Source of the DNA: Takashimella koratensis
Lineage: Eukaryota; Basidiomycota; Tremellomycetes; Trichosporonales; Tetragoniomycetaceae
DNA: 64,000 nucleotides
Reading direction: 5' to 3'
Assembly: GCA_003116875.1 (NCBI GenBank)
Contig: BCKT01000005.1
Location: forward strand, 992,001-1,056,000
Shown here: in pieces, positions 20,701-32,288 of the stretch
Layout of the letters: each line of letters starts with the position of its first letter
Numbering within the stretch: position 1 is the stretch's first letter
Translations under genes and position numbers: made by a program
The notes under the pieces: generated by a model
Seen by the model: the letters and a program-made list of their open reading frames with translations, nothing else
Databases searched by the model: none
What the model was told of the DNA's origin: nothing

Positions 20701-23123
20701 CAGAAGAGTTGGGTAGAGGCAACGCTGACACAATGGAAAATCTACAGTAAACCACGCAAACAAGCCAACTTGCAAAACGCCATCATGCAACTTCGAAAGA
20801 TCTGTAACCATCCTTTCGTATTCCGTGAAGTCGACGAAGATTTCTCAGTCGGCAGTCAGATCGATGAGCAGATTGTCCGTACCGCGGGCAAGTTTGAGCT
20901 CTTGGATCGAATCCTCCCCAAGCTCTTTGCTACCGGTCACAAAGTGGGTCCTCTTTCCAACCGGCATTTGCCTCTGCGCAATTGATTTCCATATCTTACC
21001 AAGGATCCGTGCTGACCAATTCAGGTGCTCATCTTCTTCCAAATGACCGAGATCATGTCGATTATCGCCGACTACTTTGACTACCGCGGCTGGAAGTTCT
21101 GCCGATTGGACGGTTCGACCAAAGCCGATGACCGTCAGCAGTTGTTGTCGACCTTCAACGACCCACAGTCGCCGTACCAGGTCTTCATCCTGTCCACCCG
21201 TGCTGGTGGTCTTGGTCTCAACTTGCAGTCTGCCGACACTGTCATCATGTGAGTGGCAAAGGTTGTTCCCTGGCTTTAAGCTTTCATCTACCCATGGGTG
21301 TGCTGAAGCTGACCAACCCTGCAGCTACGATACCGACTGGAACCCTCACGCCGATTTGCAGGCACAAGACCGTGCGCACCGTATCGGCCAGAAGAAGGAA
21401 GTCCGTGTCCTTCGTCTCATCTCCAGCGGGACCGTCGAAGAGCTCGTCTTGGCGCGTGCCCAGAGCAAGCTCGAGATCGACGGCAAGGTCATTCAGGCTG
21501 GTAAATTCGACGACGTTACCACTGGTGCCGAGTACGAAGCGCTTCTGGTGAGTCTATTGAAAGCTGGGTCGGCGCGACGGACATGGAAGCTAAACAATGG
21601 GCGCAGCAAAAAGCGTTCGAGGCCTCTGGCGACGACGACGTCGAGGAGACCAACGAGCTGGATGACGACGAGTTGAACGAGCTGCTTGCTCGAGGCGACC
21701 ACGAGCTCGAGATCTTCACTCGGATGGACAAAGAGCGCAACGATGCGAATCTTGCTAACTGGCGCGAGAGCGGCGAGAAGGGACCTCTCCCACCTCCTCT
21801 CATGCAAGAATCCGAGCTCCCACCGTTCTACCGCCGCGATATCGGCCAAGAGATGGCGGAACAGATTGTTGCAGAGGAAGACCAAGGTCGTGGTCGTCGA
21901 GCCAAAGCGGATGTCAAGTACACCGACGGATTAACAGACGATCAATTCATCAATGCGCTCGAGGATAGCGATGACGATATTGAGTCTGCAGCGGAGAGGA
22001 AACGAGTTCGACAAGAGAGGAAAGCAGAGAGGAAAAGAGCAAATGATGTATTGGCGAGAGCAGAGGCAGAAGGGAAACCAATGCCGAATGTGGTCAAGGT
22101 TTTGAAGGAGGAAGCAGGTGATGATGGAGGGTCTCCGTCAAAGAAGAAGAGAGGAAGACCGAGTAAGAGCGCGACCCCGAGCGTTATGGGTGATGACGTC
22201 CCGACTGTGAGTACGACAATTGAAAAGAGACCATCGAGGGCAGGAGATAGGAGAAGATGTGGAATAACGCAAATATATTCATGCTGACCATCGTTTGTAG
22301 CAGAAGAAACGAAAAGTCGGGCCGAGCGGGTTAGCTGTCGCCGAGAGTGCCAATGGGGAAGAAGACGAAATGGCGCTCATGAAGAAGTTGTATGATGAGA
22401 CCAACGCTTTGACGGATCCGGAATCGGGAGAGTTGTGGAACACGTACTTCCAAAAGCCAGTGGACCGCAAGGTGAGTCATAGTTACGATTGCCTTGCTCC
22501 TGCTTGTCATCGTGTAAACTCAGTACTGATGTTTACCCCGTCTTTAGATCTACCCCGACTACTACCAGATCATTGCTCAACCTATCGCCATGTCGCAGAT
22601 CAAGCGTAAATTCGGCAACGCCAGCTACGACCTTGAGACTTTCATCACCGATATGCGACTTGTCTTCTCTAATGCGCGGACTTACAACCAAGAAGGTTCT
22701 TGGGTTTTTATCGCCGCCGACGAGATGGAGTCGTTCTTTGACAAATTGGTGGTTGACGAAGCCAAGGCTTTGGGGTTATCGTTACCCCCGATTGCGAAGA
22801 TGTCTGGTGTAGGCGTAGCAGGAGGGGCGATTCCGCCACCCCCCTCGACGGCGGTAGTGGGTGTGGGAGAGTCGAAACCGGATAGCGTGGAGGATACGCC
22901 AGGACAAAGTGGGACAAGTACACCTATGTACAAAGCACCAGGAAGTCACCCACCAAAGATCAAACTCAACGTCGCAGCGGTCACAGCAGCGGCGGCGGCA
23001 GCGGCTAATGCGGCGGGGTCTGGATCGGCAGCGAGGAAGAAGCAGAAGGAGGAATCGGATGAGGATGAGGATGAAGAGGAGGAAGAGGAGGATGAAGGTG
23101 ATGATGAGGATGACGACTATTAG
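17791..23123 (+). CDS. STH1/SNF2: SNF2/STH1-type chromatin-remodelling ATPase
   Basis: Catalytic subunit of a SWI/SNF or RSC-type complex: an ATP-driven DNA translocase that moves nucleosomes in the nucleus. Eleven exons (17791-17997, 18072-18175, 18225-18304, 18427-20270, 20340-20671, 20748-20943, 21025-21248, 21325-21547, 21607-22206, 22301-22471, 22548-23123) sum to 1518 codons plus stop with every phase closing. Domains in order: QLQ-like ([19 protein letters not shown], about 148), HSA (about 375-440), helicase with Walker A DEMGLGKT (about 609), DEGH box (about 711), LTGTPLQ, and C-lobe QDRAHRIGQ; an AT-hook-like [10 protein letters not shown]; a bromodomain (about 1290-1400, [13 protein letters not shown]); and an acidic tail. 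Fungi usually have two such paralogues; the length lies between yeast Sth1 and Snf2, so which one this is stays open. The start was chosen at [10 protein letters not shown], after a pyrimidine-rich leader. Confidence 0.93.
18331..18414. repeat. Intronic 12-bp minisatellite in the SNF2-type gene
   Basis: Seven copies of a 12-mer (consensus TGCTCCTTGTCC, variants TGCTCCTTGCCC and TGATCCTTGTCC, last copy degenerate) fill most of the third intron (18305-18426). Confidence 0.85.
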
Positions 23124-23701
23124 AGTGGATCAAAACGGGATACAGGGGAGTGAGTCAAGGATGGGTGGTGAGGAAGTGGTGGTCTCAGGTTGAGAAAGAC
23201 GCGTTTGTACTCGATAGATGAAAAGAGAGAGAGGAGGCGTCGGTTGATGATGATGACGAAGACGAAGACGGTTAGGCGTTCGAGGGTACATATCTGGTTT
23301 TGCGTAGGGTCGTTTGATACAAGTCTTCTTTCTTCTTTCTACATATTCCTCGAGCTTGAGCTCGGTCGTTTCATGTTACCTAGTTGCCTTTGAATCGAGG
23401 CAAGCGATGTGGGTCGGTGGGTGGGTGGGTGAGTGGGTGAGTCTCCGCTGCCCACGTTGGGACCAGTCAGTGTGGACTCGTATCACAAATCGATCAGACA
23501 GACTAAACCCAGGCGAACAGTGAGACATGATCCGATCATTGATTTATGACAAAATATCGCCATAGCGCACTGTTCGTTGCATGCTCTATTCTACAATGTA
23601 ATCAACCCATCTCTCTCACATCTCCATCGAATCATTTCGCTCGTTGTGCGTTTGCAAATTCATCACAGCAAGTCGCACAAGGAAACTCGACGTGAACCTG
23701 G
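23124..23701. other. Convergent 3' flanks
   Basis: Between the 3' ends of the SNF2-type gene and the nitroreductase gene. It contains a GGGT/GAGT-rich stretch near 23410-23442 and AT-richer DNA suited to 3' UTRs. No gene seen. Confidence 0.5.
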
Positions 23702-25052
23702 TTAGGCGGTGAAGAACTTGACGCGGTTCTCGATGGGCGAGAACTCCTTGGGGCGGAGACCGCCGTCACCGACAATCTTGCCGAAGGGGATGAGGGCGGT
23801 GCACTGTGTCACGGGCGATACCGAGCGGAGAAGAGAAAAGGATCGTCAGTATGTACATACACGTTGACATCGAAAATTGATGTAGGGGTATGTATGTGAT
23901 GTGGAAGAGCAACACTCACGGTCCAGGTGGCCGGGATCTCGAGTGCTTTGGCGATCTCAGCCTGGACTTCGGCGCCCATAGCGAGGTGGTGTTGAAGACT
24001 CGCGCCCATTCCCTCAGCCTCGAGAGCCGTCCAGATGATGTACTGAAGCATACCGGTCGAGTTTCCGGACCAAACCGGGAAAAGTTGAGCGAGAGCAGGC
24101 ATCTTGGCAGAGAAACCGTTGATCACTTCTTGATCCTCAAAGACAAGAACGGTACCGTATCCGGGCTTGAAAGAACCGGCGACACGACCTTTCTGAGCCT
24201 CGGCCATCTCGGCTGTACGCGAGCGAGGAGGGAAGCGACACGAGCAAGCGAGTAGGGGCCGTAGAGCGAGGGGGAAGAAGAGGATCAGAATAGGAGAGGG
24301 AAGGATAGACGTCAGCATAGTCTCTTCGGTGATCCGGCATCGGCAGCGACGGCGACGGCGGCAAGGATGTCAAGTCCAAAGGAAAGGAGAGATCACCCTC
24401 GTCGTTGACGTCGACGTCGAGCTCTCCTGTTTTCCCGGACCGTCCACCCCATCCGCTAATTATATCGCAACGACAAGTGCGGAGTCACTCACCAGGGTAA
24501 GCCTTGAACGCGGTCTCGCTGATAATGTCCCAGACCTGCTTGTGCTTGTCGGCAGTAACGAGAACCGCGCGACCCGACTGCGAGTTGAACGACGAAGGAG
24601 CGTGGAGAACGGCAGACTCGACGATCTCTTTGAGCTTGGAGTCGGGGACGGTGGATGCGGCCTCAAGGGCGTAGACGGAGCGACGACCCTGAAAAACGAA
24701 CGCGAAGCGCGAGGTTAGCACGGTGTTGCAGAGTAAAGCAAGATCGGGTCATCGAGGGGAGGGTGGGGGATGAGGTGAGACAAGATGAGGGTAGGAATGG
24801 AAGGAGCAGACCAAGGAGGTTAATGTGGGGAGGACGGAGTAGATGGTGGCGAGTTGGTAGTGGACAGTTATGGATGAGTTATGAGAGGGAGGTGGAATGG
24901 GATGGAAGATAGTGCCTGATGATAGTATCGCCGAGGAGATACGCCGGGTAGCGGGCGGAGGGGAGGGGGAGTGATGAGGAGAGGCGGGTGGGTAGGGCGG
25001 GGGTGAATGCAGTGCTCACCTTGACGGCCTCGAAGAAAGCAGCGGACGACAT
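23702..25052 (-). CDS. Nitroreductase-family protein (yeast Hbn1/Frm2-like)
   Basis: FMN-dependent nitroreductase fold; fungal members of this subgroup are tied to redox and lipid-signal responses. Four exons, 25020-25052, 24493-24688, 24212-23920 and 23803-23702, give 207 residues with all phases closing. Seen in the product: an N-terminal helix (MSSAAFFEAVK), HAPSSFNSQSGRAVLV (the phosphate-binding segment of the subgroup), GYGTVLVFEDQ, a central SxGMLQYIIWTALEAEGMG segment, and a C-terminal ALIPFGKIVG. Length matches the family (about 190-210). Introns 1 and 2 are long for this window (331 and 280 nt). The frame is open upstream to another ATG near 25230 that would add a Ser/Thr-rich, possibly mitochondrial leader; a TATA box at 25188 argues for the 25052 start. 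Confidence 0.88.
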
Positions 25053-25187
25053 GTTGTTAGCGGGTGTGGGTGTGGGTGAGGAGGGTGAGGTGGTGGTGGT
25101 GTTGGTGTTGGTGGAAGAAGAAGTGGTGGAACGAGTGAAGATTGGGGAGGTGGGGAGAGTCCAAAGTCGAAACGAGGAGGAGGCAGC

Positions 25188-25194
25188 TTTATAT
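25188..25194 (-). promoter_or_regulatory. TATA box of the nitroreductase gene
   Basis: ATATAAA on the minus strand, about 136-142 nt upstream of the ATG at 25052. Confidence 0.5.
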
Positions 25195-25241
25195 CCCAAC
25201 CTCTGTAGACGGCCGATCGACATTGATAAGGGAGTGTACGC

Positions 25242-25288
25242 GGGGGACGGGGGGGGACGGGGGGGGAGGAGGGGGAGGGGGAGGGAGG
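25242..25288 (+). repeat. G-run cluster with quadruplex potential
   Basis: Plus-strand runs of 5, 8, 8, 5, 5 and 3 G separated by one or two bases, just upstream of the TATA box of the nitroreductase gene. Four or more runs with short loops meet the usual sequence rule for an intramolecular G-quadruplex. Confidence 0.8.
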
Positions 25289-26634
25289 CTTGTGCTGAGG
25301 TTAGGTTTGAGGCTGCCCGAGCTGACTGATATGGTCGGGCTGAGCGAGGCTGGACCAGCACCACGAGCACCATCAGGCAACCAGTCGGCCGGGGTATTTG
25401 TAAAAAGGTTTGTAAGGAGAGTCCGTCCGCCGCTCTGCCCCTCTGGCTTCTCGGACTAGGCCTGGGTTGTCTCTCTGCCCGCGGAGTACAGGCTTGCTTG
25501 CACAAAGGGTCAACAACCGAGCGTACAGCGTACAGACCACCTCGGCCAACGAGCTCGGCTGAGAGAGATTTCACAGGGGTTGTTGATAAGCCAAATCAGA
25601 GCTAGGGTAAGGGCGTTCTAGAACCCTCGATTCCAATACCGTCACCGCCGGCCGGATGGGCGCCGGCGAGAGGGTACATACGGTACTGTACACCTCGAGT
25701 GCAGGGGATGTACTGCAGGAGGAGAACCCTGGGCTGGAAGTGGGAAAGATTACAAAACATTGCTAAAAGTAGTGGGCAAGTACAGTGTAAGAGTGCGGGT
25801 CGGGCGCGTGGTAGGGGCCGAGATGGCAACCGCGCCCCAGCAGGGAAGGGGATCGGAGGAGGCTCGGACCTGTCAGAACCCGACCGACCTATGATGAAAC
25901 TGCCCAGACAGTACCCATATATCGACTCTGGGAGATCTTGTTGAATGCATACACCTGTTGAACGGTAACTGAACACGGTGGATACAGAACCAAAATGGGG
26001 TCAGAGACTCGCCAAATGGCGACATCCTGAATCATCGGATCCTCCTTTTGCTTTGGATAAACGAAAATAAAAACAATCATCCCGGCGGGAAGGAGAATAT
26101 TTACGTAATGGGGGATTTCCGCTGGTTTCTGGCGCTGAGTGGTCACAAGTCGCCGCAAAGGCAAGGGAGGGCGCTCGCTCCGTGTCCTTCATGATCTCTG
26201 CGCGGTGAGTGGGCTGTGGTGTCTGGTCAAACTCTGCGCTCTAATGCATGCATGCGCGCCAACCGCGGCGCCGCTCAACTCCTTGGGCAGGGACGGCGTG
26301 GCGGCCAGGGCCGATTGAGCAGCAGTGAGAAAGCTGACAAATGATCGCCCTAAAACCTTCCGATGGAAACCTCGGTCAAGGATGATGAGTCACCGAGCCC
26401 ATCACATGTCAAATCGTTTTACATAACCCCGTTCCCCTATATAAAGACTTCCGCCGGGAGGATTTACAGTGGTCCCCCTCTCTCCCCCCTTCTTCCCCTC
26501 CTCTGCCTCTCACGTAAAGACCTGTTCCGACGATACTTGTTCAATGATCTCGATGTCACATTCTACTATCCAAGCCAAATCACGAGACCCCAGACCGACG
26601 GTCAATGGTTATTGTAGTCGGTGTACAACGCCGC
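25289..26634. other. Intergenic region with an isolated TATA-like box
   Basis: No gene supported. CTATATAAAG at 26437-26446 is followed by a pyrimidine-rich stretch on the plus strand, the layout of a core promoter, but no open frame downstream on that strand is convincing. Transcription there would run antisense into HOP2. Confidence 0.4.
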
Positions 26635-28024
26635 CTACTTGCCCTTGGACCGCTTCTTCTTCTCTCCCTCGCCAGACACCTGGGACGAAAGACGCTTCGC
26701 ACCAGCACCAACGGCCCCCACCCCAGCCCCCACACCAGTCACTTTAGCCCCCACCACACCCATCCCTGGCTTCCCACTGACCTTCTTCCCCGGGGGCGCA
26801 CAAAACTCCCCGCGCTCAACCTGTACCGCGTCGTCGTCGTCTTTCTCTACACCCATCCCTTCCTCAAACTCGTCCACGTTGACGTACACCCCGCCGTCGC
26901 CAATGATACCGAGCAGTCTGGGAGACGAGTTCAATGTGTCAGCTGAGGGTGATAACCGCAGACAGCTTTGTAGACTGGGGAATATAATGGGTGGGTGTGA
27001 CTCACTCTTTGTACACCTTGCGTCGGGAGGTCCACTCCTTGCGCCACTTGGTCCACTCGTCGTCAATCCTCTTCGCATCCGCGGCAGAGAGCGGTGGCGC
27101 CGCGTTGGATTCGCCTCGGTGCATCCGGAGTGACTTGAGTGAGAGCTCGTTCTGAGCGAGGCGGCTCTCAGCTAGGACGTCCTTGCTCTCTAATAGCTGT
27201 TCACTCACCTCGGCTTTGATGCGCTCAATCTCCCGCGCGAGGTCCTTGGTCTTCGGCTCGGTCTCCTTGGCAGTGAGCTCTGCACCATTAGCAAGACTCT
27301 TCCCCATCTGATCTCCCCCTGTTCTCCACTGTTTCCCGATCTTGTCCACTCACCGTTCTGTACCCCCTTGAGCTCTTTGCGCTTGCCCTCGACATCCTCT
27401 TGCGCTTTCTTGAGATCCGCGTCGAGGGATGCTACTTCGTTCGGGTCAAGCACGGGGAGTGTCGACTGAAGAAAGAGAGTGTGTCAGCTGCTGCTCAGAA
27501 TAGAGGCCTCCCACAGCTGTTCTCCCCACCTGGTTGTACACGAAGATCGTTTGCTTGCCGTACGGCTTCATCGTGAGGCTCCCCTTCTCTTCTCGCCATT
27601 AGCCGTTGCCAGTCTGACTGGGCGGGTGAGAGGGAGACTCACCAGCAAGCGCGACAAGGATCTTCTGCGCCGCGGGCTTGGGCACTTTGCCTTTCAGATT
27701 GACGGAAACATCGGCTGGCGATTGGCAATGAGTGGAGAGCCTTTAGTGACGAAGAAGGACTTACTGCTAGCATATGGGCGGTTGACCTGTGGGTGTCAGA
27801 AGAGAGCCAGTGCCCACATTAAGTAGCTCACCGATTTCAGGTACTGCAAGATGAGCTGGAACAGGGTGAGCACAAAGACGCCAAACCGATCAGCTCTCAC
27901 CTCCTCGGCTGTAAGTGAGTGGCGAGAGTCAGCGAGAACTACATCGACCTCAAAGCCAGGCCGATGTCAGCTCACCCTCGTCGCCCTTGATGGGCTTGTC
28001 CTTTTTCTCTGCCTTGCAAGGCAT
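26635..28024 (-). CDS. HOP2: HOP2 / PSMC3IP (TBPIP) meiotic recombination factor
   Basis: Partner of Mnd1; the heterodimer stimulates Dmc1/Rad51 strand exchange and homologous pairing in meiosis. Nine exons: 27976-28024, 27901-27908 (8 nt), 27832-27855, 27765-27786, 27643-27714, 27530-27591, 27354-27465, 27006-27279, 26635-26917; total 301 residues, all phases closing. N-terminal winged helix (about 17-80): ELILQYLKSVNRPYAS, DVSVNLKGKVPK, then MKPYGKQTIFVYNQ, the family hallmark. A long coiled coil follows (about 85-180), then EWTKWRKEWTSRRKVYKE, which aligns with KYCKEWRKRKR in the human protein, and a C-terminal Gly/Lys tail. Its presence suggests an ability to undergo meiosis. It is divergent from TMA46. 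Confidence 0.93.
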
Positions 28025-28526
28025 GGTAGATTGGTGCTTGGCTGGACTGAGATGGTGAGGGAGATGCGATCAGGTGAGGATGAGGTAGCGATGACGAGGA
28101 AGATGGGAGAGTGGGATAGTGGGAGAATGGGGGAGAAGAATGAAGAAAAGACTGAGGTGACTTTATACTGTCTCTTGACCACCTTCCATCCTCACACACA
28201 CACAAACACACCTCGCACACACATCCATCCACCTTCCATCGCAATGGACCACCTCCACCACCATATACTTTCAGCCTGAAATTCGGTGAGAGTGTCAATC
28301 ACGTGATGCATTGCAGCTCGGGAATGAGCCTGAAATTCTTCCCTTTCACCCCGCTACCCCACTGCCCAAATCCTGATTCTTGGTTGTTGGGAAAAACCTT
28401 TTTGACGTCGTCAAGAACACTACCACCAGCTCACTCCACCCCGTCTTCATCGCCGCCGGTGCGCTCTTACAACATTCGCCTCACTTTTACGCCCGACACA
28501 GACACTTAGGAAATCTTTTGCCCAAT
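28025..28526. other. Divergent promoter region HOP2 / TMA46
   Basis: About 500 nt between two start codons pointing outward. CA-rich repeats near 28194-28225 and pyrimidine-rich DNA; no clear TATA box. Confidence 0.5.
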
Positions 28527-30267
28527 ATGCCGCCCAAAAAATCCGCCGCGGACGACAAGGTGCGTCCAAAGTTGTGCTCGTCCGACCTGTTCGAGGATTG
28601 GCAGCTAGCTCCCACGATGATTGCCTTGACTGACGCTTGACTTTACAGACGTTTGGGATGAAGAACAAGAACAAGTCGTCAAAGGTGCAGAAATACGTGC
28701 AGCAGGTTCAGTCTCAAGCAGCCCAGGCCGGAAAGAACAAGGAAGCTGTAAGTCGCACCCTGCCAGCTTCCTCGATTACTTCCCATGCCAAGCCGAAGCT
28801 GATCCGTGCCCTAGCTCGCAAAAGAGAAACTCGCCGAGGAAAAAGCAAAGCAGAAGAAAGCAGATGCAGCGAGGAAAGCGATGGAAGCGCAGTTGTTCAA
28901 TTCCCAGGTTCAGGTTCAGAAGATTCCTTTTGGAACAGGTGGGTGGCGAACGGCAGCTGGACACCTTGACATACACACAGCTGACCAGCCGCAGATCCAA
29001 AGACTGTACGTGGGGACGGATGGATGGGAATGTTGGTAGGGGTACTGATATTCGGTCTAGGTGCTCTGCGCATACTTTAAAAACGGAACTTGCCAAAAAG
29101 GTGAGGGTCATCTGCTGTTCCTGGCGAGCTCTAATCATCAATCTGACACTGTCCAGGTGCAAAGTGCAAGTTCTCACACGACCGGAACGTGGAGCGTAAA
29201 GTGGAGAAGCTCAACATTTACGAGGACGCGCGAGAAAAGGAAGAGAAGAGGAAGCTTGGTGAGCTGATCAGTCTGATCTCCTGGGCAAGGACACAGCTCA
29301 CTTCGATGTCAGACACGATGGACACCTGGGACGAGGAAAAGTTGAAGGATGTCGTCAACCAAAACGGACGCAAACAGCGAACAACGACGGATGTGAGTAG
29401 AAGTTTGCAACGGGGTTGATGGCTGATGGTTAGATCGTGTGCAAGTACTTTATCCAAGCGATCGAGGACAAGAAGTATGGATGGTTGTGAGTATTCTTGG
29501 TATGGAGATATAGAGTGGAGCTGACGATTGTAGCTGGGTATGCGTAAGTGTCTCGCCGAGTTGTTTTATCTTAGCTGCAAACCCTTCTGGTAAGCAACAT
29601 CTGCTGACATTCTCCAGCCAAACGGAGGCGACAACTGCATGTACCGACACGCTTTGCCACCAGGCTTCGTGCTCAAGGCGGACAAGAAAGCAGCAGAGGA
29701 AGCGGCGAAGAAGGACGTCATCTCTCTAGAAGAGTTCCTAGAGGTTGAGGTAAGCTCTCCTTTGCACTTCGTTTGAGCTGACACGCCCAGCGACACAAGC
29801 TCAAGGCCCCGCTCACGCCCGTCACCGCCGAGTCGTTCGCCGCATGGAAGAAGACGCGCGTGGAAAAGAAACAGGCTGAGAGCGAGGCGATCGAGAAGGC
29901 GAAAGCAGCTCAACGCGCAGCGGGCAAGATGACGGGTATGACGGGTAAAGATATGTTCGAGTTTGGAGGAGAATTGTATGGAGATGATGAAGGTGGTGAC
30001 GTTGAAGAGGATTGGGATATTTCACGCATGTTGGCGAGATACGTAAGTTGTTCTTTACGATCAAGTGCGCAAGGTGGGCGATTTGCTGATCATGGTTCAT
30101 GACAGAGGGAGGAAGACGAGCGGCCAGACGACTACGACGACAAACCAGAGGCAGGGGCACGGGGCGAGGGAGAGGACGAGGACGAAGCAGAGGGCGACGA
30201 ACCACCATTGGCCGGCGCCGACGAGTTGGAGCAAACAACAGAGGCAGTCAAGGAGCTCGAGGTGTAA
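28527..30267 (+). CDS. TMA46: TMA46 / ZC3H15 (DFRP1) CCCH zinc-finger protein
   Basis: Stabilising partner of the translational GTPase Rbg1/DRG1, found with ribosomes in the cytoplasm. Twelve exons: 28527-28559, 28649-28747, 28815-28938, 28995-29005 (11 nt), 29061-29100, 29157-29258, 29313-29392, 29434-29486, 29534-29543 (10 nt), 29618-29749, 29791-30042, 30106-30267; 365 residues with all phases closing. N-terminus [19 protein letters not shown] is typical. First CCCH finger: [14 protein letters not shown] then AKCKFSHD; second: [17 protein letters not shown] then [19 protein letters not shown]. The DFRP segment follows ([16 protein letters not shown]), then an acidic tail. Yeast Tma46 has 345 residues. 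Confidence 0.94.
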
Positions 30268-30827
30268 GAGACAAAGAAGGAAAAGTTGCAGCTCGCATGT
30301 TGTTTGTTTCTCTTTCGTCGTCTCTCTCTCTATCCTATATCCTCTTGGTCTCTTGCATACTTCCCCACTAGCATGGCTGGCACCTTCCCCTCAGCCCACG
30401 ACGGACAAACACGTCCAACTCTCTTTCTCTCTTCTCCGCCCTAGGGACAGATAAATACGCGCATGCGCTCATTAGTTTAGCATCGTAGTCGTATCGATCC
30501 CTCATGTAGCTTGTTATTGATGTGAATATGTTCACGGTCGTCATGCACGATGTAGTCGGACTGGGCCAGTGATCGATCAATCGATAGCTCGGCGAATCGG
30601 GTGTGAGTTCAATAGATGGTTACCCTCGAAAGTCATTCATTTACTGTATACCCATCTCAAACTTGGATTAAAAAGCTGTACAAAACCGCAAACCCCCACC
30701 TCCTCGTCCTTTCTCCGTTCGAACCTCACGGAACGACATCCAACCGAGCCTTCCTCAAAATGCGTTCATGCGCTCCAAGTTCTCGACTTGTTCTCTCGCC
30801 TCAAACCTTGCTGATTTCACTTCGATG
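30268..30827. other. Convergent 3' flanks
   Basis: Between TMA46 and the minus-strand gene at 30828. No gene seen. Confidence 0.5.
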
Positions 30828-31966
30828 TCACTTGAGGAACATCTGCGTGAGGGGATCCTCTCCCTTCTTCTTGCGCGAGGAGTCGGACCCTCCGGTGTTT
30901 GATCGAGAGGGCAGGCTTCTGACGGTTCTTGCGTCGCTTGGCCGACGCTTCGAGCGACCGAAGATTCGTCCAAGCACCGATGATTTGGACGAAAGCGAAG
31001 ATCGCCGTGACCTCACGCCGACAGAAGCTTGATCGCTTGGGGGAGGGAGCTTCGACATCAAGAGGAAGAGAACCGACCTGCTCTCAGAACCGACCACCGT
31101 CCACCCGGCATCAGTCTCGTATCCCTTCCAATCGTCGTCGTCTCGGGCGCCCTTTCCATTGCCTTCGGGACGACGCCGGATCACAGGCTCCCCCTTCAGT
31201 GCCTCCCCATCCGCTAGTAGAGCGGACAGTGTGTCTGACAAGACTTTCAAAAGGGGTCGGCTGGAATCGATCGCCAACTTCGTGATGCGATCCGGGACAT
31301 CCTCCTTCCTCCCAAAGACGTCGAACACGGACGATTGGGTGCTTGATGGAGCAGCAGCGACGCCTTTGCACTTGTCGTTCTTGGCGTTCGCAGTCGAGGT
31401 ATCGGCGGTCGCCTTGAGAGGATCAAGAGGTCCTGATTCGTCTTCGATGTAGAGGCCCTCAAACTTGGCAACCGCATGGGTAGTCTGATCGACGAGAGAA
31501 GGTTTGGGCTCACCGAAATCGAATTCGAAGTCGAAGTCATTAAGCGGGTTGTGCTGTTCGGAGGCTGACACCGAGCCTGTGGGGTCTCTTGATGTCCCTT
31601 CAGACCTCACCACTTGAGGGGGTGTCTGGACTGCTTCCTCCAGAGTCGACGCACAGTCGAGTGAAGTAAGCGCTCCAAATTCACCTTTGACCTTGGAGTA
31701 AAGGACCTCAGCGGATCCGCAAAGGATGTGAGCGAGGTCTTTCTTGTCGATCGGCAAGCTATTCCGCTTGTTGGAGAAGTGAACGTTCATTTCCAGGACA
31801 TGTTTCTGACCCCTGGTATGAATTTCGGCGGTGAGACCCACTGAAGAATCACATCTGTTGACCGGCCGGAACGTTTGGAAAAAGTGGCGTCAAGAGTGGC
31901 TTGCGTGCTTCCCGGTCTCGTGAGCGAGGCGGTAGACTCGGATCGGTAGGTTTTCATGTCGAACAT
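30828..31966 (-). pseudogene. Unknown protein with apparent frameshift at an A5/T5 run
   Basis: The main frame (30828-31841 and somewhat upstream) gives over 335 residues: KRNSLPIDKKDLAHILCGSA, an acidic segment (FDFEFDFGE), GYETDAGWTVVG, then a Ser/Arg-rich basic tail (RRSSLSSKSSVLGRIFGRSK). It has no ATG near its start. In another frame the ATGs at 31966 and 31957 open MFDMKTYRSESTASLTRPG and stay open up to the homopolymer at 31879-31883. One extra base in that run would join the two parts smoothly. So the gene either carries a one-base frameshift (real or sequencing error) or has an intron I could not place; a 22-nt GT...AG gap nearby is too short. I do not recognise the family. Adjacent and divergent to SNO1. 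Confidence 0.5.
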
Positions 31967-32288
31967 GTCCTCGGTGCTTGGGGAATAGCAGAGACAGTAT
32001 CTGGTGAAGATCTGGTATCATGGACTCGGTAGGTCACTTCCGTGGGCAGAAGCACAGCTCTGCTTGCATCTGCTAGCTGTTGACTGCCTCATAGCCTGGA
32101 GCCTTGACCAGGCCCCGAAGCGTCTCATGTTCTGGCGCTGGGTGCCACGCCGCCACGGCGCCGATTTAGCAACGCCCCAGACCCTCATTCGCCACCCACA
32201 AAATTCGACTCACCAATCGACTCACCACTCTCCGTTATCTTCGTCTTTTTTTATTCGTCTCCAATCCCCAAATCTAGACCACCATTCA

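Noticed and set aside
24903..25230. N-terminal extension of the nitroreductase from an upstream ATG
   Set aside because: Would place a TATA box within coding sequence; the family start is near MSSAAFF. Kept only as an alternative.
26621..27133. 170-codon plus-strand frame downstream of a TATA-like box
   Set aside because: Exactly antisense to the last exons of HOP2, which have clear homology.
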